Shown here in pieces: positions 53,030-61,990 of a stretch of 64,000 bases of DNA (its first letter is position 1; each line of letters opens with the position of its first letter). Both the position numbers and the translations under genes were made by a program. The notes under the pieces are model-generated. The model saw only the letters and a program-made list of their open reading frames with translations, was not told the DNA's origin and made no database searches. Origin of the DNA: an uncultured Treponema sp. (GTDB lineage: Bacteria > Spirochaetota > Spirochaetia > Treponematales > Treponemataceae); NCBI GenBank assembly GCA_947166355.1, contig CAMVDX010000004.1:1-64000 (forward strand), written 5' to 3'.

Positions 53030-53190
53030 AAACTGTCACCCAGACCACTGAAAGAAGTTCAGGGGCGGGGGCTCATATTTGAGATGCTGAAACATAGGGA
53101 GCGGCACTGCGTAGCAGGGCAAAAACAGTCCAGTGGACTGTTTTTAGCGAGTCTCCGAGCAGCTATGCTGCGAAGGTTCGGGGTCTGACG
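53030..53190. repeat. Family 2 repeat
   Basis: This is the best preserved copy: GGAGCGGCACTGCGTAGCAG, AACAGTCCAGTGGACTGTTT and GTCTCCGAGCAGCTATGCTG. The other copies are at 8236-8377 and, inverted, at 14193-14302. Confidence 0.8.
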
Positions 53191-53203
53191 AAACTATTTG
53201 ATT

Positions 53204-54739
53204 ATGAAAAAAATTGTCTGTATTTTTGTTGTATTTTCAATTCTTACTTTTTTTATGACGGGACAGTCTGCAATAAATCATCCGCTTGGAGAACTTACGG
53301 ATGATACCCAGACAATTTCTTATAAAGGAAGCCGAAATTATAAATTCATCGAACGCAGCGACATGCGAGTCTATCAAAATGGAAAGTATATTGGACTCCA
53401 AAGTAAAATAGTTTCTGCATTTATTATTCCAAGCAGAACAGACAAAGGCCTTGTTTACGAAGGTGATTTTTATGTAGATCAGGATACGAATCGTAACAAG
53501 GCTCAGGTAGCCCTTGGGATTCATGATGCAATTCCATCATCATTTATAATTGGTGAAGACGGCAATCTTACCATGCTTGTAGATAACGGATATCCGAGCT
53601 TCAGAAGCTTTCCTGCTTTTACCAGCCGCAAAATTAAAAAGGGTGATGTCTGGGAAGCCAAGGCAATGAGGGCAGTTGATCCGCTTTCAAAAGGCATAAT
53701 CACAAAAATGCCGATTTACGTTCGTTACACTTACACTGGTGATGATACATACAATGGAGAGCCTGTTTATCTGATTTCTGCTGAATGGGCAACCCGCTAT
53801 AATATGGGCGGAACTACAATGTATGTTGACTGGGGTGGAGATAAAGATCTGTCTGCAGCCCAGGGAAGCCATAAAGCAACCATTATTGTAAGTAAGGCTT
53901 CGGGCGCTGCTCTTGTTATCCGCGATACAGTTGATGAAACTTTTATTTATAAAGATGGAAATAAATATCAGTACAAGGGAACTATTTCTTTGTTTACCGA
54001 ATATCCTCCGGCCATAGACCGAAGCAGACTGATTGCAGCACTTAAGAAAATGGATCTGCTTGATGATGAGGAAGCAGAAAAGCTTTTGCAGAGGCCAGTG
54101 GCAAAGAATGATGCTGCTTCAACTGGTATAAATCCGCAAGGAGCTGTTAGCTCAACCGGAAAAGACGGTTCTGATAATTCTGATTATTATGATTCCTGGG
54201 AGCCTGTAAACACCAGCGAATGGGTCAGCGGGGGAAATCCGGATAGAAAAGCTTCTGATTCAAAGAAAACATCAGTTAAATCATCATCAGCTAAAGATGC
54301 TTCTGCAAAAACTGAGAAACTCAAAAAACAGATTGAAGAGCATCAGGCAAAATCAGCTAAATCTTCTGCACCAATTACCGTAGACAACACCGAAGCAGGT
54401 ATCCGACTGACAATACAGAATCTTCAGTTTAAAGCCGACAGTGCAGAACTGCTTCCAGGTGAAGAAAAGAGACTTGATCAGATTGCAGAAATCCTACGGC
54501 TTGCAGAGGGCGCACAATTTTTGATTGAAGGTCATACTGCAAGCACAGGCTACGAGACAGGCGAAATGAAGCTTTCTAAAGAGCGAGCTGACTCAATTGC
54601 GGCTGCACTGAGTTCCCGAGGAATTGGCAGTGAACGCTTTATCTGCAAGGGTAGCGGCGGTAAAAAGCCGATTGCTTCGAATGATACTGCGGAAGGAAAA
54701 GCATTAAATAGACGAGTTGAAATTACAATATTAGATTGA
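53204..54739 (+). CDS. OmpA-family outer-membrane or periplasmic protein
   Basis: The product is 511 residues. A signal peptide (KKIVCIFVVFSILTFFMTG) is followed by a beta-rich N-terminal domain of about 260 residues, a Ser/Lys-rich linker and a C-terminal OmpA-like peptidoglycan-binding domain (FLIEGHTASTGYETGEMKLS, ERADSIAAAL, NRRVEI). It anchors to the cell wall. The start is set at the ATG rather than the TTG at 53198. No clear ribosome binding site is visible. Confidence 0.85.
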   Translation: MKKIVCIFVVFSILTFFMTGQSAINHPLGELTDDTQTISYKGSRNYKFIERSDMRVYQNGKYIGLQSKIVSAFIIPSRTDKGLVYEGDFYVDQDTNRNKAQVALGIHDAIPSSFIIGEDGNLTMLVDNGYPSFRSFPAFTSRKIKKGDVWEAKAMRAVDPLSKGIITKMPIYVRYTYTGDDTYNGEPVYLISAEWATRYNMGGTTMYVDWGGDKDLSAAQGSHKATIIVSKASGAALVIRDTVDETFIYKDGNKYQYKGTISLFTEYPPAIDRSRLIAALKKMDLLDDEEAEKLLQRPVAKNDAASTGINPQGAVSSTGKDGSDNSDYYDSWEPVNTSEWVSGGNPDRKASDSKKTSVKSSSAKDASAKTEKLKKQIEEHQAKSAKSSAPITVDNTEAGIRLTIQNLQFKADSAELLPGEEKRLDQIAEILRLAEGAQFLIEGHTASTGYETGEMKLSKERADSIAAALSSRGIGSERFICKGSGGKKPIASNDTAEGKALNRRVEITILD

Positions 54740-54788
54740 TTGTGATATAATATTAATTGTCATCTTCAGCATGACGTGAGGTAAAAAA

Positions 54789-55496
54789 ATGACAGACACA
54801 GAAAGACAAGACTTATACACAGAAGTAAATGAGCTTCTGGATATTTTCAATGAATTTGCAGCAGACCAGAGTGGTACCGGCTTTGCAATGGAATCAATCA
54901 AACCTTGTATTACAGAAATGATTGACTATATCATGAAAGATGCAACTGAAGCTGCCAGTATGAAAGACTGGCTTGACCGCACAGATTTCTGGACTGCGCC
55001 GGCTTCAACACGTTTCCACGGAAACTTTAAGGGAGGTCTTTCTCTTCATACTCTAATGGTTATTAAGCAGAGTCTTGTTTTTGCACATCCATTACTTGAG
55101 AATTTCTTTGTTTCCCCAGAAGGAGAAAAATACACAGTTCGAGCTTATGACATTTTTGTTGCCGCTCTCTGCCACGATTTCTGCAAGACAGGCTTTTACG
55201 GAGTTGAGTATCGCAACACAAAAGACATAACCGGAAACTGGGTAAAACAGCCTTTCTACAAAACACGTGCAGAAAACCGAAATCTTGGACATGGAAATGA
55301 ATCAGTTTTAATGATGCTTGAAATTCTGCCTTCTCTTATAAACAACCGCATGGTCATAGAAGCAGTTAGCCGCCACATGGGATTTTCAGATTTGTCAGAC
55401 AGCGAATCATTTAATTATTCAAACTTCCTGCAGAATCCGCTCGTAGTGCTCCTGCAGACAGCAGACCAGACTGCGGCACAATGGTATGGAATGTAG
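54789..55496 (+). CDS. HD-domain metal-dependent phosphohydrolase-like protein
   Basis: In 235 residues the HD signature is spread as HTLMVIK (first His), AALCHDFCK (His-Asp), NLGHGNESV and SRHMGF. Such proteins hydrolyse nucleotides or cyclic dinucleotides, but the substrate is not evident. GAGG precedes the ATG. No signal peptide or membrane helix is seen. Confidence 0.8.
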   Translation: MTDTERQDLYTEVNELLDIFNEFAADQSGTGFAMESIKPCITEMIDYIMKDATEAASMKDWLDRTDFWTAPASTRFHGNFKGGLSLHTLMVIKQSLVFAHPLLENFFVSPEGEKYTVRAYDIFVAALCHDFCKTGFYGVEYRNTKDITGNWVKQPFYKTRAENRNLGHGNESVLMMLEILPSLINNRMVIEAVSRHMGFSDLSDSESFNYSNFLQNPLVVLLQTADQTAAQWYGM

Positions 55497-55660
55497 CCTA
55501 CAATCGGAGAACCGTTAAAAAACGAGCTGCGACAGCGGAATGGTGGTAGGGCTAAAAATTGCGTTGCAATTTTCTTAACGCCCTGCTATAAAACACCGGC
55601 CGCCAGCGGCCTTACACAGGTTTGGGATGTAGCAGAGGCAAGCTGTGCTTGCCGACCTTT
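55497..55660. repeat. Family 6 repeat complex
   Basis: GCCTACAATCGGAGAACCGT with GTTAAAAAACGAGC at the left, the reverse complement of the 7352-7424 unit in the middle (AAATTGCGTTGCAATTTTC, CCGGCCGCCAGCGGCC) and AGAGGCAAGCTGTGCTTGCC at the right. It shares both ends with 28003-28125. Confidence 0.7.
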
Positions 55661-55673
55661 TAAGGATTTCTCA

Positions 55674-56576
55674 ATGATAAAAGTTCACTACCATCTTCCC
55701 GGGCTTTTTGAATTTTATGATTTTTACCGTGAGTTTCTGCCTCTTTACCGCGAACACCTAAACTGGTTTTACGACTGGTGCGACATTGCTTCGGTTTACG
55801 GAGCACCGGAAGGCTCGCTTTGAGGCGGGGGAAGAACAAGCTTTGGCAAGGCGGATGCCCGCGATGTTCTTGCGCTAATGAATGAATATGGAATATCTGC
55901 CAGACTTACCTTCAGCAATTCCTTATTGCGTGAAGAACATCTGACAGATAAAAAATGCAACGAGCTGTGCCGGCTTTTTGAAAACGCAAAAAATCCCGCC
56001 GGCGTAATTGTGCATTCAGATTTATTAGTAGATTATCTAAAAGAAAAATATCCAGCCCTGTATCTGATTTCCTCAACAACAAAAGTCCTCACAGATTTTG
56101 AAGCCCTACGTTCAGAACTTGAACGCCCAGACTTCAAATACGTAGTCCCAGACTTCCGCTTGAATAAAGCTTTCGACAAACTTGTAACACTCACACAAGA
56201 AGAAAAAGACAAAGTAGAATTTCTCTGCAACGAATGCTGTGACATAAACTGCAGTTCCCGCAAAGCCTGCTACGAAAACGTAAGCCTCAAAAACCTCGCC
56301 ACCGCTGGCGAAGAAATCCCCGATCACAAATGTACTGGCAAAGACGGTCTGGCCGGCTACAAGTTCTCCAAAGCCATGAAAAATCCCGCCTTCATCAGCA
56401 TCCAGGACATCCAGCAAACCTACCTTCCCATGGGCTTTTCAAACTTCAAACTCGAAGGCCGCGGCCTCGGCTCCGCAATCCTCTTAGAGTTCATTCTTTA
56501 CTACATGACAAAGCCAGAACACCAGCTCGAAGTCCGTGAATCCATCTACCTCGACGCCATGCTGGATTTGTTTTAG
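55674..56576 (+). pseudogene. U32-peptidase-like or related TIM-barrel gene with an in-frame TGA
   Basis: AAGGA 8 nt before the ATG at 55674 opens a frame that reads MIKVHYHLPGLFEFYDFY and stops at TGA (55821-55823, codon 50). It then continues in the same frame through GGGRTSFGKADARDVLALMN to a stop at 56574. The full product would be 300 residues. Residues from 69 on give EYGISARLTFSNSLLREEHL, CNECCDINCSSRKAC (possible Fe-S or Zn Cys set) and GYKFSKAMKNPAFISIQ. From memory of relatives the TGA falls where a Trp (IWNGGR-type) is expected, so a TGG to TGA mutation or read-through as Sec or Trp are the options. Translation could also restart at ATG 55878. Confidence 0.65.
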
Positions 56577-57128
56577 AAATGGCATAAAATCTGAAAAGAT
56601 AACTGTAAAGATTACTCAAAAGATCACTGTAAAATCACAGTAAAGTCACTGTAAACAGAAAAAAAGTTCGGTGTAAATGAGAAAAGTTCGGAGAAAAATG
56701 TAAGAAAGTTCGGTGTAAATCTTCGGTGTAAAATCTGCCTGTAAACTTGCCTGTAAATAATCTAAAAATCAAGAAATTAGAAAATGGTCGTTAAATCAAT
56801 TGTAAAACAGAAAATGGTCGATATTTTTTACAGAATAATTATGTTACTGTTTCCTTGATTTTTCTTTCCCGACCACAAATACACTTCGCCAGAAGGCCAG
56901 AGCGGCTACAAGTTCTCCAAAACAATGAAAAATCCCGCCTACATCTTTTTCATTTTTATAATCATCATCGTTTAAGTGTCAATTTTTGGCACTCTTATGA
57001 TGTATAATAAACATCAAAAGATTATTAAATTTTAATTAATATATTGCGGTATATTATATGAAACTATGATATAATTCAAATATAATTGATATTTGTTTGA
57101 TTAATGAGTATTCAAAAGAAGGTGCAAA
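56577..57128. other. Gene-free stretch with short repeats before the R-M island
   Basis: ACTGTAAA-type words recur from 56600 to 56655, AAAGTTCGG at about 56664, 56684 and 56705 (three close copies), and AGAAAATGGTCG at 56779-56790 and 56809-56820. AAAAATCAAG (56764-56773) and CTTGATTTTT (56854-56863) form an inverted repeat. AGTGTCAA/TTGGCACT (56975-56993) is a hairpin. Part of it is a gene remnant (56868-56945). The hsdR ribosome binding site AAGGTG is at the right end. Confidence 0.6.
56868..56945 (+). pseudogene. Fragment of a paralogue of the preceding gene
   Basis: The frame reads DHKYTSPEGQSGYKFSKTMK and continues NPAYI. The complete gene before it has DHKCTGKDGLAGYKFSKAMK and NPAFI at 56325-56398. 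DNA identity is high over about 75 bp and ends abruptly on both sides. It is a remnant of a second copy. Confidence 0.75.
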
Positions 57129-60100
57129 ATGAGCAAGAACTATAACGAAAAAACACGTGTTCAAATGCCTGCAATGGTTCACCTTACAAGACTTGGATAT
57201 AACTACATTGGAAAACTGTATCATATTGGAACTGAAGGTCAATCTCAAAAAACTGCTGGAACTAGTTTTGATACTGATACTAATATTTTGATTGGAGAGT
57301 TTCAAAAAGATTTTGCACGTCTTAATCCAGAGAAAAAAGATAAATGGACATCTGTATTTGAAGATATAAAAAAAGAACTCAATGATGATGATTTAGGAAA
57401 GCAATTTTATGAAAGATTGATATCCATCTCTCCTTATAAACTTATAGATTTTGATAATCCTAAAAACAATGATTACTACTGTACAGCAGAGTTTACTTGC
57501 CGTAATGGTGAAGATGAATTCCGACCAGATATTACACTTTTTATAAATGGGCTTCCTCTTGTTTTTATCGAAGTAAAGAAAACAAATAATGTTGGCGGGA
57601 TGGTTGCAGAAGCAAGCCGCATGACCTTGGACCGATTCCCAAACAAAAAATTTCGTCGTTTCATAAATATCACACAATTGATGATATTTTCTAACAATAT
57701 GGAGTATTCAGCACTTGGTGGAATTGTTCCTATAGAAGGTGCCTTTTATTGTACAGGCAGCCGAAATAAAGCATTCTTTAACTGCTTTAGAGAAGATAAC
57801 TTTTCTTCACAAGCAATTCCTCCATTTAATGCTAACTATCCTTATAAACCAATTGACCAGCAAGTCGAAAAACAAATTCTTACTGACTTCAATTGTCAGG
57901 TAATTAAACAGTCTCCTGAGTATCAGACAAATCTTGATTTTTATACACCTACAAATAGAATCCTTACTTCTATGTGTAGTCCTGAACGTTTGCTTTTCAT
58001 TCTTAAATATGGAATTGCATATGTAAAAAGTGAACGGGAAGTAGATGGCAAAATTGAAGTAACAGACCAGAAACACATTATGCGTTATCAGCAGATGTTT
58101 GCGGCACTTGCAATTCGAGATGCTCTTAAGAATGGTAAGAAATCAGGAATCGTATGGCATACACAAGGTTCTGGAAAGACTGCACTTTCGTATTATCTTA
58201 CTCGTATTCTGACAGATTACTTTGCAGCTCAAAACAAGGTAACAAAGTTTTATTTTATTGTGGACCGACTTGATTTGCTGGAACAAGCAAAACAGGAATT
58301 TGAAGCACGAGGACTTTCTATAAATACTGCAAATAGTAAATCTGAACTTATGGAACAATTCCGTACAAATCAGAGTCAGCAAGGGGTTAGCGGAAAAGCC
58401 GAAATCACAGTTGTTAATATTCAGAAGGTTGAGGAAGACCAGAATAAGGTAGCTGTAAAAGATTACGCAACAAACTTGCAGCGTATATTTATAATTGATG
58501 AGGCACACCGCGGATATAAACCGGATGGATGTTTCCTTGCAAACTTGTTCAACGCAGATAAAGATTCAATTAAAATTGCTCTTACTGGAACTCCAATTCT
58601 TAAAGAAGAAAAATCTTCTTGTTCAGTTTTTGGAGATTATTTCCATGCATACTATTATGATAAATCAATTCAGGATGGATATACTCTAAAAATACTTCGT
58701 GAAGAAATCGAAACTTCTTATCGCAAGAAACTTACCGAAGCTTATCAGAAACTTGAAAAACTTGTTACAAAAGGTGAATTAAAAAAAGAAGATATTATTT
58801 CTCATGACTCTTATGTAAAAGAATTGCTTCGTTATATCATAAAAGACCTGGTAACATTCCGCCTTTTGCAGGGGGACCCGACTCTTGGCGGTATGATTAT
58901 CTGTGAAACAAGTGAACAGGCTAGAAAGCTATATCAGTATTTTGATGAGATTCAGCAGGAACTTCATGAAACTGAAAAAATGACTTCAACCTTGAAGCCA
59001 GGTCTCATTCTTTATGATAGTGATGATAAAGAGGTTAGAAAGCAGATAGTAAAAGACTTCAAAAAGAATTTCACAATAGACATTCTGATTGTTTATAACA
59101 TGCTTCTTACAGGTTTTGATGCACCTCGTCTTAAGCGTTTATACTTCGGACGTAAGCTCAAAGATCATGGACTTCTACAGGCAATAACACGTGTAAACCG
59201 TCCTTACAATTCAGAATATGGTGAACAGCGTTATGGAACTGTAATTGATTTTGCAGATATAAAAGCAAACTTTGAAGAAATCAATAACAAGTACATCAAG
59301 GAATTCCAGAAGTTTTCAAATGAAGACGAGACCGGTCTTGAGAATCTTCCAGATATGTTTACTCAGGTTCTGGAACAAAAAGAAGATATCATAAAGCAGA
59401 TGAAAGAAGCACGCCAAACTCTTTCTAACTATGATATTTCGAATGCTGAAATTTTTGACCAGGAAATTACAGAAATTGAAGATAAGAAAGAACTGTTTGA
59501 ATTAAGAACTGCATTAATAAATGCAAAGAATATGTTCAACCTTGTTCGAACTTTTGGTGATGATGAACTCAAAGAAACTTTTGCAAAACTTGTAATCGAA
59601 AAACTTCCAGATATGCTCTCCGCTGTTCAGGCTCGCATTACTGAAATAAATGCAATGGAAGCCTTTACTACAAGTGATGAAACAAAAATGCTTATCAACG
59701 AAACAATGATGAACATACAGTTCAACTTTTCAATGATAAACAAAGAAGAATTAAAGCTTGTTGATAACGGTTCTGAATTACAAGAGAAACTTTCCAAAAC
59801 ACTTCATGAACTTCGTGATTATTACGATCCGGAAGATCCGCAGTTTATTACTCTTGCAGAAGCGTTCAAACAAAGGTTCAAAGAACACAAGTTTAAGCCA
59901 GAAAGTATAGCCCAATATAATGAAGAAAATGCTGCAATGGATGAAATCTACAAAAAGATTAGAACACTACGTCGTAAAGATGATGCTCTGCTTTCTCGCT
60001 ATAATGGAGACAAAAAGTTTGTTCGCGTTCATAAAAGAATTGTAGAAGAAAATACAAGAAGAACAGAACGACATGTACAACCAATTATTTCAACAATGAC

Positions 60101-60332
60101 AGATGATATTGTTGAAGCAATGATGACAGTAAAACAAATAATAGACCAGCAGGTTTATGACAGAAATGATATTCTTAAAAAGGATACTTATTTTGCCCAA
60201 ACAGTCTGGTCACTTATCGATGACAGTCTTTATAAGCTGAATATCAAATCAGAAGTTGAAGATTGTGATTTTATTCAGACGAGAGTTAGTAAACAGTATT
60301 TAAATCAATACCACGATTATTATACGGTATAA
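57129..60332 (+). CDS. hsdR: Type I restriction enzyme R subunit
   Basis: This 1067-residue motor and nuclease subunit has the nuclease motif RPDITLFINGLPLVFIEVKK (PD...ExK) near residue 140, Walker A IVWHTQGSGKTALSYYL, a DEAH box FIIDEAHRGYK and later helicase motifs LTGTPIL and TGFDAPRLKRLYF with ITRVNRPY. The C-terminal ~300 residues are helical and would contact the methylase. It is upstream of hsdM, which starts 20 nt later, an R-M order seen in some type I loci. Confidence 0.96.
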   Translation: MSKNYNEKTRVQMPAMVHLTRLGYNYIGKLYHIGTEGQSQKTAGTSFDTDTNILIGEFQKDFARLNPEKKDKWTSVFEDIKKELNDDDLGKQFYERLISISPYKLIDFDNPKNNDYYCTAEFTCRNGEDEFRPDITLFINGLPLVFIEVKKTNNVGGMVAEASRMTLDRFPNKKFRRFINITQLMIFSNNMEYSALGGIVPIEGAFYCTGSRNKAFFNCFREDNFSSQAIPPFNANYPYKPIDQQVEKQILTDFNCQVIKQSPEYQTNLDFYTPTNRILTSMCSPERLLFILKYGIAYVKSEREVDGKIEVTDQKHIMRYQQMFAALAIRDALKNGKKSGIVWHTQGSGKTALSYYLTRILTDYFAAQNKVTKFYFIVDRLDLLEQAKQEFEARGLSINTANSKSELMEQFRTNQSQQGVSGKAEITVVNIQKVEEDQNKVAVKDYATNLQRIFIIDEAHRGYKPDGCFLANLFNADKDSIKIALTGTPILKEEKSSCSVFGDYFHAYYYDKSIQDGYTLKILREEIETSYRKKLTEAYQKLEKLVTKGELKKEDIISHDSYVKELLRYIIKDLVTFRLLQGDPTLGGMIICETSEQARKLYQYFDEIQQELHETEKMTSTLKPGLILYDSDDKEVRKQIVKDFKKNFTIDILIVYNMLLTGFDAPRLKRLYFGRKLKDHGLLQAITRVNRPYNSEYGEQRYGTVIDFADIKANFEEINNKYIKEFQKFSNEDETGLENLPDMFTQVLEQKEDIIKQMKEARQTLSNYDISNAEIFDQEITEIEDKKELFELRTALINAKNMFNLVRTFGDDELKETFAKLVIEKLPDMLSAVQARITEINAMEAFTTSDETKMLINETMMNIQFNFSMINKEELKLVDNGSELQEKLSKTLHELRDYYDPEDPQFITLAEAFKQRFKEHKFKPESIAQYNEENAAMDEIYKKIRTLRRKDDALLSRYNGDKKFVRVHKRIVEENTRRTERHVQPIISTMTDDIVEAMMTVKQIIDQQVYDRNDILKKDTYFAQTVWSLIDDSLYKLNIKSEVEDCDFIQTRVSKQYLNQYHDYYTV

Positions 60333-60352
60333 AAAAGTATTTGAGGGGAAAT

Positions 60353-61990
60353 ATGAACATCAGAGAAAAGACCGTTGCTCTTATTGATGAATTAAAAGCT
60401 ACCTGCCAGAGTGCAGGACTTGGCAACGATGGAAACGAATTCAAAATTATTACACAGGTATTTTTGTATAAATTTCTGAATGATAAATTTGGCTACACAT
60501 TAAAAAACAAAGAATCTCGCTACCAGGCTCAGTTTAAGAATGCAAAAGATTGGGAAAGTGAATACGCAAAGCTTAGCGAAGACGAGCAGAAGCGTGTTTG
60601 CCGCGTAATGGGTGCCGACTGTCCAAACCTTTATTCAAGGCATCTTATTACCCAGCTCTGGAACCAGCAGACTAAAGGCGACTTTGATGTAATTTTTGAT
60701 TCTACGATGAAAGATATTGCTGCAGAAAATATGGAAATCTTTTCTACTTTAACTGTTGCAAATACAAAGATTCCTATTTTTGAAGCACTTACACAATATG
60801 TTACTGATGACAGCCAGAGAGCAAACTTTGCCCGAGCTCTTGTTGATAAGCTTGTAAAGTTCAGTTTTGAAGAAGCCTTTGCAGAACACTATGATTTTTT
60901 TGCAAACATCTTTGAATACTTGATTCAGGACTACAACACAGCAGGCGGCGGAAAGTATGCAGAATATTACACACCACACGCAATTGCAACAATTATGGCA
61001 CGACTTCTTGTAGGGGATGATTCAGATTTACACAACATTGAATGTTACGATCCTTCTGCCGGAACTGGAACACTTTTAATGGCTCTTGCCCATCAGATTG
61101 GAGAAGACCGCTGTACAATTTTTAGCCAGGATATAAGCCAGCGTTCAAACAAAATGCTCAAGCTTAATCTGATTCTGAACAATCTTGTTTCAAGTCTAGA
61201 CCATGCAATTCAGGGAGATACGCTTGTAAATCCATATCATAAATCAGATGACGGAAAAGAACTGCGACAGTTTGATTTTGTTGTTTCTAATCCACCGTTT
61301 AAGATGGACTTTAGCGATACAAGAGAAAAGATTGCTGCCATGCCTGCACGATTCTGGGCTGGAGTTCCAAATGTTCCAAAGACTAAAAAAGAAGGAATGG
61401 CGATTTACACCTGTTTTATTCAGCATGTTATCAATTCAATAAAAGATAACGGAAAAGGCGCAATCGTAATTCCTACTGGCTTTATAACTGCAAAATCCGG
61501 AATAGAAAACAAAATCCTTCACAAGATTGTTGATGACAAAATTGTCTGGGGTGTTGTTTCAATGCCAAGCAATGTATTTGCAAACACAGGAACAAACGTA
61601 AGCGTACTTTTCTTTGATAAATCTAAAACAGCTGATAAAGTTATTCTTGTAGATGCATCAAAGCTTGGAGAAGAATACAAGGATTCTAACGGTCTTAAAA
61701 AACGCCGGCTTACTGATGAAGAAATTGAAAAGATTGTAAAAACCTTCCGCAACAAGGAAGCTGTTGAAGATTTTAGCGTCTGCGTTTCATACGATGAAAT
61801 AAAAGAAAAAGGCTATGTACTTTCTGCAGGTCAATATTTTGACATTAAGATTGAATATGTAGATATTACAGAAGATGAGTTTAATGCTCAGATGAAAGCT
61901 GATACAGAAGAGCTTAAAGCAATGTTCAAAGAAAGCCATGACCTTGAAAGTGAGATTGAAAATCAGCTGGCTGGATTGAAGTTTGTATGA
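60353..61990 (+). CDS. hsdM: Type I DNA methyltransferase M subunit
   Basis: The product is 545 residues. The N-terminal helical domain (REKTVALIDELKATCQ, FLYKFLNDKFGY) leads the N6-adenine methylase core with YDPSAGTGTLLMALA (SAM) and VVSNPPFKMDF (catalytic NPPF). GAGGGG precedes the ATG at 60353; a TTG at 60341 is less likely. It overlaps the next gene by 4 nt. Confidence 0.96.
   Translation: MNIREKTVALIDELKATCQSAGLGNDGNEFKIITQVFLYKFLNDKFGYTLKNKESRYQAQFKNAKDWESEYAKLSEDEQKRVCRVMGADCPNLYSRHLITQLWNQQTKGDFDVIFDSTMKDIAAENMEIFSTLTVANTKIPIFEALTQYVTDDSQRANFARALVDKLVKFSFEEAFAEHYDFFANIFEYLIQDYNTAGGGKYAEYYTPHAIATIMARLLVGDDSDLHNIECYDPSAGTGTLLMALAHQIGEDRCTIFSQDISQRSNKMLKLNLILNNLVSSLDHAIQGDTLVNPYHKSDDGKELRQFDFVVSNPPFKMDFSDTREKIAAMPARFWAGVPNVPKTKKEGMAIYTCFIQHVINSIKDNGKGAIVIPTGFITAKSGIENKILHKIVDDKIVWGVVSMPSNVFANTGTNVSVLFFDKSKTADKVILVDASKLGEEYKDSNGLKKRRLTDEEIEKIVKTFRNKEAVEDFSVCVSYDEIKEKGYVLSAGQYFDIKIEYVDITEDEFNAQMKADTEELKAMFKESHDLESEIENQLAGLKFV

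Noticed and set aside
57044..57075. TTGCGG and TATAAT as the hsdR promoter
   Set aside because: The spacer is 20 nt, too long to be confident.
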